Below, piece after piece: positions 1 to 7,340 of a stretch of 37,682 nucleotides of DNA. Made by a program: the position numbers and the translations under genes. Every line of letters begins with the position of its first letter. Position 1 is the first letter of the stretch. The notes under the pieces were generated by a model. The model did no database searches. It was not told the origin of the DNA and saw nothing but the letters and a program-made list of their open reading frames with translations. Source of the stretch: Gandjariella thermophila. Lineage in GTDB: Bacteria > Actinomycetota > Actinomycetes > Mycobacteriales > Pseudonocardiaceae. Location: the NCBI RefSeq assembly GCF_005405885.1, contig NZ_BJFL01000042.1, forward strand, positions 1 to 37,682, read 5' to 3'.

Positions 1-873
1 CCCACCGTCGAAGAACTGCACGGTGCCGGCCGGCTCACCAGCGCCCCCGCCGGTGCAGGTCACGGTCGCGGTCAGCGTCACCGCCTGGTTCGGCGCGGCC
101 GGGTTCGGGCTGCCGTTCACCGAGACGGTCGTCGCGAGCGTCTGCACCTGCTCGTTGAACGGGTTGGCGGTGTTGTCCGCCGGGCTGCAGGGCGACCCCG
201 GGCCCGGGGTGTATGCCGCCGTGATCGGATGTGTCCCCGTCGTGGCGAACGAGGTCATGAACGTCGCCGTGCCGGTACCGCCCCCAGCGGGGGTGACCGC
301 CACCGAACCGCTGATCGGCACGCCGCCGTCGGAAAACACCACCGAGCCCGCCGGCTCACCGGGAGGCGCACCGGTGCAGTTGACCGTCGCGGTCAGGGTG
401 ACCGTCTGGCCCGGGGTGGCCGGGTTCGGGCTGCCGTTCACCGAGACGGTCGTCGCCAGCGTCTGCACCTGCTCGGGGAAAGCCATGCTGGTCGACCCGA
501 GACACGCCGTTCCCGTCGGGGTGTACGTGGCCGTGATCTGATGCGTCCCGGTCGTGGCGAACGACGTCGTCACCGTCGCCGTTCCGCTACCCCCGCCCGG
601 GAAGCTGGTGTTGACCGGAATGGCGCCGTTGATCGTGTTCACACCGTCGAAGAACTGCACCGTGCCCGCCGGTTCACCAGCGGGCGCACCGGGGCAGTTG
701 ACCGTCGCGGTCAGCGTGACGGGCTGGTTCGGCGCGGCCGGGTTCGGCGTGCCGTTCACCGTCGTGGTCGTCGTTGTCTGCGCCATGGCCGGCTGCGCGA
801 AGGCAACCATCGCCGCCAGCGCGGCCCCGACCACCGCGACGCGGCGTATCAGTGTTCTGTAGGAACGTGTCAC
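1..873 (-). CDS. Secreted Ig-like repeat protein (partial, C-terminus off window)
   Basis: Reading leftward, a GTG start at 873 lies 6 nt after a GGAGG ribosome site; a second in-frame GTG at 876 is too close to it. The first ~31 residues form a classic signal peptide (Arg-rich start, AVVGAALAAMVAFAQPAMA, then a cleavage-like AMAQ). About 2.5 repeats of roughly 107 residues follow, each with NGSPNPA.P.Q.VTLTATV.C, EPAGTV.F.DG, TTSFATTGTH.ITA.YTP and a Cys pair. This is the pattern of bacterial Ig-like (Big_3_5-type) extracellular domains. 291 codons are present and the frame is open at position 1, so the C-terminus is unknown. It probably acts as a cell-surface or secreted stalk or adhesin; no catalytic motif is seen. 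It is transcribed alone from the 874-1437 gap. The family assignment is by pattern only. Confidence 0.8.
   Translation of the reverse strand, partial: MTRSYRTLIRRVAVVGAALAAMVAFAQPAMAQTTTTTTVNGTPNPAAPNQPVTLTATVNCPGAPAGEPAGTVQFFDGVNTINGAIPVNTSFPGGGSGTATVTTSFATTGTHQITATYTPTGTACLGSTSMAFPEQVQTLATTVSVNGSPNPATPGQTVTLTATVNCTGAPPGEPAGSVVFSDGGVPISGSVAVTPAGGGTGTATFMTSFATTGTHPITAAYTPGPGSPCSPADNTANPFNEQVQTLATTVSVNGSPNPAAPNQAVTLTATVTCTGGGAGEPAGTVQFFDGG
101..474. repeat. Two copies of a ~53-bp near-identical direct repeat, period 321 bp
   Basis: Positions 101-153 and 422-474 differ by about one base and are offset by exactly 321 bp, which is 107 codons. A more diverged third copy starts near 742. They encode the QVQTLATTVSVNGSPNPA linker at the start of each Ig-like module. 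Near-identity at DNA level suggests recent unit duplication or gene conversion. Confidence 0.8.
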
Positions 874-1437
874 CACGGTCCTCCCTCGTGGCAAATTTTT
901 CGGAAAATCGTCCTGTTGGATTTTCCGGCCGGAAAATGCGTACGTCCTCGACAGGTCGGGGTTCAAGCGCGACGCGACACGCATGCCCCTTCAGCGGACA
1001 AGATTCACCCGCGGGATGGTGGACCACGGCAATGGCGGAAAGACGTCGCCTGTCAGAACGAGAACAGGTCCGATCCGGGCATCTCGGCGATCACGAAGAC
1101 AGTAATCTGTGACGTTTCCTCACCGGAGATCGTTCGTCGACAGAGTGAACGGGACCGCCGTTCGTGATCGCACCAGATCCGGTCCGTGAGCACGGACGGC
1201 GGTCCGTCGACGTAGGGCGGCCAAGATCGGTCGCCCGGCGTTACTGACTGGCCGGCGAATGGCCTGGGGGACCTGCGATACCCAGTGGGGCAGAGGCATG
1301 GCGGTGCGCGCCGTGCTCCGCGACCCGCAAACGCCAGGAGCAGCCCGGTGGACCGGGTGATGGTCGCGCACGGCCATGAACCGCACCCGAGACAAACGTG
1401 CCGGCCAGCGGGCACGGCCGGACGTACGCTCGATGGG
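874..1437. other. Intergenic region upstream of the Ig-like gene
   Basis: No open frame here has convincing codon use. The region holds the promoter side of the leftward Ig-like gene, including an A+T-rich patch at 893-937 with a perfect palindrome (listed separately). The right end holds the terminator of the beta-helix gene. Confidence 0.5.
920..937. promoter_or_regulatory. Perfect 18-bp palindrome, candidate operator
   Basis: attttccggccggaaaat is a perfect inverted repeat centred 55-56 bp upstream of the GTG at 873. A partial copy (tttttcggaaaa) lies at 897-908. The position and the pair of half-similar sites suit a repressor or activator site for the Ig-like gene. No known regulator is recognised. 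Confidence 0.4.
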
Positions 1438-1472
1438 GTGCCCCGCGGCGGAGGGTTGTCACCGCGGGACAC
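1438..1472 (-). terminator. Terminator hairpin of the beta-helix gene
   Basis: The arms 1438-1448 and 1462-1472 pair over 11 positions with one U.G wobble and a 13-nt loop, starting 24 nt after the stop of the leftward gene. There is no T-tract, as is usual in high-GC actinomycetes. Confidence 0.55.
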
Positions 1473-1495
1473 ACGCCTGTCGGGCAAGGAAGCGT

Positions 1496-2602
1496 TCAGA
1501 CGCAGCCGGGCACGGTGCTCGGCATCCCGCAGTTGTTCGGGGTGTTGCCGGTCACGGGGCTGGAAATCAGCGTCACCGTGCCGCCGTTGTTAAAGACGCC
1601 CCCGCCGTCCGCACCCATACCGAGCGCCTGGTTGCCGGATACCGGGCTGGACCGCAGCGTCGCCGTGCCGGTTCCGGAGTTGGCAATGCCACCGCCCCGG
1701 GCGTTCGTGCCGTTGGCCGTGTTGTTGGTCACCGTGCTGCTGTTCAGCTTCAACGTCCCGTCATTGAGAATGCCACCGCCCGCGGCACCTGCTCCCGAGG
1801 CGGTGTTTCCGCTGACCGTGCTGCTGTTCAGCGTCGCGCTGCCGACGACACTGATGCCGCCACCCTGGAGAGCGATGTTGCCGGTGAGGGTGGTGCCGCG
1901 GATCACCCGAGTGCTGTTCAGCGTCAGGGCGCTGCCAATGGCAACCCTGATACCGCCACCGAGGGCGCCGGAGCTGTTGTCGGTCACGGTGCTGTTGTTC
2001 AGCGTGGCGCTGGTGCCCACGACGCCCCCGACCAGTTCCAAACCACCACCATTCGACACGGCGGTGTTCCCGCTGAGGGTGGTCGCGTTGAGCGTGGCGC
2101 TGCCGCCGACGCCGCCGAAGGGTTCGACAGAAATACCGCCACCAACATTGGTGGCCATGTTCGCGGTGATGGTGGTACTCCCGGTGGTCAGCCGGCCACC
2201 GAGGACCAGGAACCCACCGCCATCGCCGTTCGCCTGTCCGTTGCGAACCGTCACGTTACTGATGCGGAGGTCCCCCGGAAGGTCGATTTCAAAAATCCGG
2301 AAATTGGCGGCGGCCATCGCCGAGCGCTCGATGGTGGCGCCGTTGCCAACGATGGTGAGCGTCTTGGCGATCGGCGGCAACGCATCGTCGGTGGCGTCGA
2401 AGGGCGTGCTGTAGCTGTAGTGGCAGCCCGGGGCCAGCACCAGGATGTCTCCCGGGTTGGCGTTGGTGATCGCCGTCTGCAATGCCGTTCCGTTACAGGT
2501 CACGGTAGTCACCGCGGCATTGGCGGTGGCCGGCAGCGACACCAACCCGGCGACCACACCGGCCACGGTGAGCGCAGCCCGTACACAGGTTGTAGCTCGC
2601 AT
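1496..2602 (-). CDS. Secreted right-handed beta-helix protein (polymorphic outer-membrane-repeat type)
   Basis: 368 residues. The ATG at 2602 is chosen because GGAG lies 7 nt upstream and the protein then begins with a clear signal peptide (MRATTCVRAALTVAGVVAG, cleavage near TANAA). A longer reading frame upstream is not needed. The mature part starts with the typical opening of such proteins (TALQTAITNANPGDILVLAPGCHY, then a TLTIVGNGATIERS block). At least six short repeats follow of the form GGGI...G.ATLNSSTVSGNTA, each one coil of a parallel beta-helix. Such proteins are exported and either bind polysaccharide or act as surface structures. No lyase catalytic triad can be assigned. The C-terminus ends GCV with no sortase signal or anchor. 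It has its own hairpin terminator just downstream. Confidence 0.8.
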   Translation of the reverse strand: MRATTCVRAALTVAGVVAGLVSLPATANAAVTTVTCNGTALQTAITNANPGDILVLAPGCHYSYSTPFDATDDALPPIAKTLTIVGNGATIERSAMAAANFRIFEIDLPGDLRISNVTVRNGQANGDGGGFLVLGGRLTTGSTTITANMATNVGGGISVEPFGGVGGSATLNATTLSGNTAVSNGGGLELVGGVVGTSATLNNSTVTDNSSGALGGGIRVAIGSALTLNSTRVIRGTTLTGNIALQGGGISVVGSATLNSSTVSGNTASGAGAAGGGILNDGTLKLNSSTVTNNTANGTNARGGGIANSGTGTATLRSSPVSGNQALGMGADGGGVFNNGGTVTLISSPVTGNTPNNCGMPSTVPGCV

Positions 2603-3015
2603 CTTTTTTCTCCAACTGTTCAGTCGTGTCGTCGCGCGACATCCATGTCGCGTGGACGAAAGCACCTGTGGCCTTTTGCCCAAGGCGGTAAACATTTTTC
2701 CGGTCTTGGGCAATACCTAAAGGAGCAGAACCGGCTCCGAGAATCACAGCCTGGTCGAGCAGGCAGCGAATCACGACAGGCAGGCGCGGCACATAGGACT
2801 CCTTGGCTCGCAGGTGATCGATCAGTGCCGGTTGGGATACTCGCGTCATGTTCGATCAACTGCGCGGGGACGCGACGATGATCACCGTTTCGGGCGGTGA
2901 GTTTCAGCCAGGAGGGCCGTGCCCATCCGGGGCTTACGGGGATCGATCCCCTACGCCAGGGTGCATTGTCGGACAACCAAGCCGCTCACAGGGCCGCCTG
3001 AGACCCAACGCGGGA
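2603..3015. other. Intergenic region upstream of the beta-helix gene
   Basis: No convincing gene is seen. A leftward open stretch beginning near 2849 (MTRVSQPALIDHLRAKESYV...) has natural-looking composition for about 45 codons, then runs out of phase into the beta-helix leader. It may be the start of a decayed gene. The A+T-rich patch at 2684-2720 is the likely promoter zone for the beta-helix gene. Confidence 0.35.
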
Positions 3016-3047
3016 CGCCGGGCGAGTCGGTTTCGACCCGCCCGGCG
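3016..3047 (-). terminator. Terminator hairpin downstream of tRNA-Ser
   Basis: A perfect 9-bp stem (3016-3024 with 3039-3047) has an inner gtcg/cgac mini-stem. It sits 17 nt beyond the 3' end of the tRNA gene. Confidence 0.6.
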
Positions 3048-3064
3048 CCTACCTGGTTAATGAG

Positions 3065-3149
3065 CGGTAGCGGTGGGATTCGAACCCACGGAGGGTTGCC
3101 CCTCACGCGCTTTCGAGGCGCGCTCCTTCGGCCGCTCGGACACGCTACC
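3065..3149 (-). tRNA. tRNA-Ser (anticodon CGA)
   Basis: The 85-nt leftward gene folds as a class II tRNA. The acceptor stem is GGTAGCG/CGCTACC with discriminator G. The anticodon loop is CTCGAAA (anticodon CGA, reading UCG), there is a long variable arm, and the T arm contains GGTTCGAATCC. CCA is not encoded. Confidence 0.95.
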
Positions 3150-3218
3150 GCGAACGAGGGTAGCGGACGCCGATCGTGGCATTCCAACGGCCCCGCTCGG
3201 CCGGCCGCGACGGCGCGG

Positions 3219-3830
3219 TCAGCGCCAGGCCCGCATCAACTCGGCCAGCCGGGTACGGGCCCGGCACAGCCGGCCGCGCACCGCCTCCTCCGTGGTGCCG
3301 ACGACCTCCGCGATCTCGGCGAACGGCAGGCCGTCCACCTCGGCGAGCAGCCACACCGCGCGCTGCGGCGAGGGCAGGCCGGCCAGCGCCGCGCCCAGCG
3401 CCCGCACTCCGGCACCCGCCTCCACCGCGCGCGGCGGGTCGAACCAGCCTCCGGGCGCACCGCCCACGGCCATCGCCGCGGACTCGGGGAACGCGTCGGT
3501 CGGCTCGGTGCGGCGGCTGCGCCGGGTGCGGAACAGCACCAGGCACTGCCGGTGGGCGATACGGAACAGCCAGGTGCGCACGGCCGCGGGGTCGGCCAGG
3601 GCCGGCAGTTGGCGCCACGCGGTGAGGAACACCTCCTGGGCGATGTCCTCCGCCTCGGCCGGGTCGCCGAGCATCCGGACGGCTAACCGGTACACCCGGT
3701 CCTGGTAGCGGAGCAGCAGCGACTCGAACGCCGCGGCGTCCCCCTCGGCGGCGCGCGCGGCGAGCGTGGCGTCGGTGGGCTCCCCGGCAAGGTCCGCGCC
3801 GGGTGCCGGCATGCCGAGCGAACGGCTCAC
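3219..3830 (-). CDS. ECF-type RNA polymerase sigma factor
   Basis: 203 residues from a GTG at 3830, preceded by AAGGGGG with 5-nt spacing; an ATG at 3812 is the alternative. Region 2 is seen as AAFESLLLRYQDRVYRLAVRML then the DPAEAEDIAQEVFLTAW helix. Region 4 is LAGLPSPQRAVWLLAEVDGL, PFAEIAEVVGTTEEAVRGRL and CRARTRLAELM, the expected -35-reading helix-turn-helix. The linker is somewhat long and Pro/Gly-rich. No extra SnoaL-like C-terminal domain is present. No anti-sigma gene is adjacent, so its inducing signal cannot be inferred from context; the neighbours are tRNA-Ser on one side and tadA on the other. It directs core RNA polymerase to a dedicated promoter set. Confidence 0.85.
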   Translation of the reverse strand: MSRSLGMPAPGADLAGEPTDATLAARAAEGDAAAFESLLLRYQDRVYRLAVRMLGDPAEAEDIAQEVFLTAWRQLPALADPAAVRTWLFRIAHRQCLVLFRTRRSRRTEPTDAFPESAAMAVGGAPGGWFDPPRAVEAGAGVRALGAALAGLPSPQRAVWLLAEVDGLPFAEIAEVVGTTEEAVRGRLCRARTRLAELMRAWR

Positions 3831-3938
3831 ACGCACCCCCTTGTACCCGCGGCCGTTTCCGCCCCGGCCCGCGTCGGGGCAGGTCAATCGTGGCAGCCGG
3901 GCGGCATCGTGCCGACACGCGTCGCCGGAAGGAGTGAG

Positions 3939-4406
3939 TCACCCGTCTCGGTGATTTTCGAAGAACTCGTCGAGCAGGGCGGCGCACTCCTCGGCCAGCA
4001 CCCCACCGACCACCTCGGGGCGGTGGTTGAGCCGGCGGTCGCGCACCACGTCCCACAGCGAGCCGACCGCCCCGGTCCTCGGCTCCCATGCGCCGAACAC
4101 CACCCGCGCCACCCGGGCCAGCACCAGCGCACCCGCGCACATCGTGCACGGCTCCACGGTGACCGCGAGGGTGCAGCCATCCAGCCGCCAGCCGTCGCCG
4201 TGCCGGCCCGCCGCGGCACGCAGCGCGAGCACCTCGGCGTGCGCGGTGGGATCGCCCAGCGCCTCGCGCGCGTTGCAGGCGCTGGCCAGTCGCCGGCCCT
4301 CGGCGTCCACCACCACGGCGCCGACCGGCACGTCGCCGCTGGCGAACGCGGCGCGGGCGGCCTCAATGGCGGCCCGCACCAGGTCCTCGTCACCCTGCCG
4401 GCTCAC
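3939..4406 (-). CDS. tadA: tRNA adenosine(34) deaminase
   Basis: 155 residues from a GTG at 4406. The enzyme converts A34 to inosine in tRNA-Arg(ACG), allowing one tRNA to read three CGN codons. The zinc-dependent cytidine-deaminase fold is seen as GDVPVGAVVV and NAREALGDPTAHAEVLAL (zinc His56 and catalytic Glu58). The zinc pair PCTMC follows at Cys87 and Cys90, then FGAWEPRTGAVGS. The length is normal for bacterial TadA. It lies 23 nt downstream of its usual actinobacterial partner gene, and the two are probably co-transcribed. Its substrate tRNA-Arg(ACG) is also the integration target of the element starting at 28.6 kb in this window. Confidence 0.93.
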   Translation of the reverse strand: MSRQGDEDLVRAAIEAARAAFASGDVPVGAVVVDAEGRRLASACNAREALGDPTAHAEVLALRAAAGRHGDGWRLDGCTLAVTVEPCTMCAGALVLARVARVVFGAWEPRTGAVGSLWDVVRDRRLNHRPEVVGGVLAEECAALLDEFFENHRDG

Positions 4407-4429
4407 CGCGCGAACTCGTGGCGCCCGGC

Positions 4430-4918
4430 TCACCGCGCGATGCGGTCGAGCAACTCGTCGAGCTGGTCCTCGAACCCGCACCGCTGGGCGATCATCCGGA
4501 GCTGCTCGTCCGGGTAGTAGTCCACCTCGCTGGCGATGACCTGCATCTCGTCGTCGGGCAGCCCGAGGTCGGCCAGGATGCCGAGGTCACCCTCCGGCCA
4601 GACCTCCTCGTCGTCCTCGTCCGGCGGCTCCACCCGGAGCAGGTCCAGCACGTCCGCGGCGACATCGTAGTCCAGCGCGGCCGCGGCGTCGGAGAGCAGC
4701 AGCGACACCCCGCTCGGGGTGGGCCGGACCAGTACGAAGAACTCGTCGTCGACCGCGAGCATGCCGAACACCGCACCGGTGGAGCGCAGTCGCCGCAGCT
4801 CGGTGATGGCCTTGTCCAGGTCGTTCAGGGCCGATGCGTCCAGCGCGCTGCACCGCCACTTGCCGTCCTCCCGGACGACCGCGACGGCGAAGCCACCAAC
4901 CGGCTCATGCTGCGCCAT
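4430..4918 (-). CDS. tRNA adenosine deaminase-associated protein
   Basis: 162 residues from ATG 4918. An acidic actinobacterial protein with GGFAVAVVREDGKWRCSALD at the start, a FFVLVRPTPSGVSLLLSDA core, a DEDDEEVWPEGDLGILADLG acidic stretch and a C-terminal helical YYPDEQLRMIAQRCGFEDQL. It matches the conserved family always found next to tadA in actinobacteria; its biochemical role is unknown. Placement just upstream of tadA in the same direction supports the assignment. The promoter should lie in the ~105-bp divergent gap shared with the rightward M20 gene. Confidence 0.85.
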   Translation of the reverse strand: MAQHEPVGGFAVAVVREDGKWRCSALDASALNDLDKAITELRRLRSTGAVFGMLAVDDEFFVLVRPTPSGVSLLLSDAAAALDYDVAADVLDLLRVEPPDEDDEEVWPEGDLGILADLGLPDDEMQVIASEVDYYPDEQLRMIAQRCGFEDQLDELLDRIAR

Positions 4919-5023
4919 ACCAACACGGTATGCGGTCGCACGCTCACCCGGAAGCACCAACCCGCCCATTCTGCGTTCCGCGTGAAAGAACTTTGCGTGG
5001 CGGTTCGGTGCGAGTATCGATTC

Positions 5024-6265
5024 ATGGACGCAGCGCCACGCAAACCAGCCGGCTCCGGCCCCGCCGCCGACACCAGGTTCGCCGGCGTGCTTCAGGCCGC
5101 GCGAACGCTCCAGCCGCACACCGTGGCGTTGCGCCGCCAGGTGCACCGCAGACCCGAACGGGGCCTGCACCTGCCGGCCACCCAGGCGGCCGTGCTGCAC
5201 GCGCTGCAGGAGCTACCGCTGCGGGTCACCACCGGGGCGAAGCTGAGTTCGGTGGTGGCCGTGCTGGACGGGGCGCGCCCCGGGCCGGCGGTGCTGCTGC
5301 GGGCGGACATGGACGCGCTGCCGCTGGTCGAGGAGACCGGCCTGGCGTTCGCCTCCACGACCGAGGGAACGATGCACGCCTGCGGGCACGACACGCACGT
5401 CGCCATGCTGGTCTCCGCGGCCCGGCTGCTGTGCAACTGGCGGCACACCTTCGGCGGCCAGGTGGTCTTCATGTTCCAGCCCGGCGAGGAGGGCCACCAC
5501 GGCGGGCTCTACATGATCGACGAGGGGGTGCTGGACGCGGCGGGTCAGCGGGTCGGCAAGGCGCTCGCCCTGCACATCACCTCCACGCTGCGCTCCGGCG
5601 TGCTGCAGACCCGCCTCGGCCCGATCATGGCGTCCTCGGACGTGCTGCGGGTACGGGTCACCGGGCGCGGCGGCCACGCCGCGATGCCGCAGGACACCGT
5701 GGACCCGGTGCCGGCGGCGGCCGCGATGGTGGGCGCGCTGCAGACCATGATCGGTCGCCGGGTCAGCGCGTTCGACCCCTCGGTGATCAGCGTGACCAGG
5801 ATCGCGGCGGGCACCACGAACAACGTCATCCCGGAGACCGCCGAGCTGGAGGGCACCATCCGGGCGCTGTCCGAGGACACCCGGACGCTGGTGCACCGCG
5901 AGGTCCGCCGGGTCTGCGAGCACGTGGCCGCGGCGCACGGCTGCACCGCCACGGTGGACATCGACCTCGGCTACCCGGTGACGGTGAACGACGAGGCCGT
6001 CGGCCGGCAGGTGATCGACCTGGCCCGCTTGGTCCTCGGCCACCGCTACGCCGAACTGATGGCCTCGCCGTCGATGGGCGCCGAGGACTTCGCCTACGTG
6101 CTCCGGCAGGTGCCGGGTGTGCTGGCGTTCCTGGGGGCCTGCCCGCCGGGCACCCGGCCGTCCGAGGCCGCGCCCAACCACTCCAGCCGGGTGCTCTTCG
6201 ACGAGGCGGCGATGGAGCACGGCGTCGCGCTCTACGCCGCCTTCGCCCTGGACGCCCTGCGCTAA
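5024..6265 (+). CDS. M20 family metallo-amidohydrolase
   Basis: 413 residues from ATG 5024. The enzyme is predicted to hydrolyse N-acyl or amide bonds of amino acids (hippurate / IAA-amino-acid hydrolase / N-acyl amidohydrolase group). Metal-site motifs are visible: LLRADMDALPLVEETG, MHACGHDTHVAML and FMFQPGEEGHHGG. The dimerisation domain insert follows (GRGGHAAMPQDTVDP, with VTRIAAGTTNNVIPETAEL), then SMGAEDFAYVL near the end. All expected ligands are present, so it should be active. No signal peptide is seen; it is cytosolic. tyrA follows 39 nt downstream, so the two may share a transcript. The substrate cannot be deduced from sequence. Confidence 0.88.
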   Translation: MDAAPRKPAGSGPAADTRFAGVLQAARTLQPHTVALRRQVHRRPERGLHLPATQAAVLHALQELPLRVTTGAKLSSVVAVLDGARPGPAVLLRADMDALPLVEETGLAFASTTEGTMHACGHDTHVAMLVSAARLLCNWRHTFGGQVVFMFQPGEEGHHGGLYMIDEGVLDAAGQRVGKALALHITSTLRSGVLQTRLGPIMASSDVLRVRVTGRGGHAAMPQDTVDPVPAAAAMVGALQTMIGRRVSAFDPSVISVTRIAAGTTNNVIPETAELEGTIRALSEDTRTLVHREVRRVCEHVAAAHGCTATVDIDLGYPVTVNDEAVGRQVIDLARLVLGHRYAELMASPSMGAEDFAYVLRQVPGVLAFLGACPPGTRPSEAAPNHSSRVLFDEAAMEHGVALYAAFALDALR

Positions 6266-6304
6266 CGCCCGGGTGGGTGCCGCGGAGACGGCCGGGAGGG
6301 CACG

Positions 6305-7282
6305 ATGGCTGCCGTGCGCGCGGTATGTGTGGTCGGGCTGGGCTTGATCGGCGGTTCGGTGTTGCGGTCGGCGGTCGCCGCCGGCCGCCCGGCGTGGGGT
6401 GCCGCCGCCTCGTCGATCGACGTGGCGGCGGCCCGCTCCGCCGGCTACCCGATCGAGGCGGGGGTGGACGTCGCGCTGCGCCGGGCCGCCGAGGAGGACG
6501 CGCTGGTGGTGCTCGCCGTGCCGCTGCCGGCCGTGCCGCAGGTGCTCGACGCGGTCACCGAGCACGCGCCGGACTGCCTGCTCACCGACGTGGTCAGCGT
6601 GAAGGCGCCGGTGGCCGACGCGGTGCGCCGGCTGGCCCCGCGCGCCCGGTACGTGGGCGGGCACCCGATGGCCGGCGCGGCCAGTTCCGGCTGGGCGGCG
6701 AGCACCGCCGAGCTGTTCCACGGCGCCGCCTGGGTGGTGGACACCGAGGACGGCACCGACCCGGACGGTTGGCGGGAGGTGGCCCGGCTGGCGCTGGACT
6801 GCGGGGCGCACGTGGTGCCGGCCGCCGCCGAGGAGCACGACGCCGCGGTGGCCCGGGTCTCCCACCTGCCGCACGTGCTGGCCGCGGTGCTGGCCTCGGT
6901 GGGCGCGGCCGGCGGGCCGCTCGCGCTGGCGCTGGCCGCCGGGTCGTTCCGGGACGGCACCCGGGTCGCCGGCAGCCGTCCCGAGCTGGTCAGGGCGATG
7001 TGCGAGGGCAACCGGGACGCGCTGCTGGACGCGCTGGACGAGGCGCTAGGCCGGCTCGGCGCGGCCCGTGGCTCACTGGCCTCCACCGGCTCGCTGGGCA
7101 AGACGATCGAGGACGGGCACCAGGGACGCCGGGAGCTGGCCGAGTCGCAGACCGCGGCGCGCACCCCGGTGCGGATCGACCTGTCCGCGCCGGGAGCGAT
7201 GGAGGCGCTGCGCGGTCTCGGCGCCCGCGGCGGCCGGGTCACCGCGCTGGACGCCGGGTGTGCGATCGGCGAGGTCGGGTAG
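6305..7282 (+). CDS. tyrA: Prephenate dehydrogenase
   Basis: 325 residues, ATG at 6305 behind GGGAGGG. Catalyses NAD(P)-dependent oxidative decarboxylation of prephenate to 4-hydroxyphenylpyruvate in tyrosine synthesis. The N-terminal Rossmann motif is VVGLGLIGGS; DVVSVKAPV, GGHPMAGAASSG (the catalytic His loop) and ARVSHLPHVLAAVL mark the prephenate-binding region. The C-terminal ~60 residues are helical (FRDGTRVAGSRPELVRAMC...). An ACT regulatory domain is not recognisable, so feedback control, if any, differs from ACT-containing forms. Single-domain length is typical of actinobacterial TyrA. A thiolase gene follows on the same strand after 58 nt. Confidence 0.9.
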   Translation: MAAVRAVCVVGLGLIGGSVLRSAVAAGRPAWGAAASSIDVAAARSAGYPIEAGVDVALRRAAEEDALVVLAVPLPAVPQVLDAVTEHAPDCLLTDVVSVKAPVADAVRRLAPRARYVGGHPMAGAASSGWAASTAELFHGAAWVVDTEDGTDPDGWREVARLALDCGAHVVPAAAEEHDAAVARVSHLPHVLAAVLASVGAAGGPLALALAAGSFRDGTRVAGSRPELVRAMCEGNRDALLDALDEALGRLGAARGSLASTGSLGKTIEDGHQGRRELAESQTAARTPVRIDLSAPGAMEALRGLGARGGRVTALDAGCAIGEVG

Positions 7283-7340
7283 CCCCGCCGGGCGTCACGG
7301 CCCGCGCACGCCGCCCGGGCTCTGGGGGAGCATGGAGACC

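Noticed and set aside
1053-1487. Leftward frames in the 874-1437 gap
   Set aside because: Composition and codon positions do not match the genome's genes and no ribosome site precedes them.
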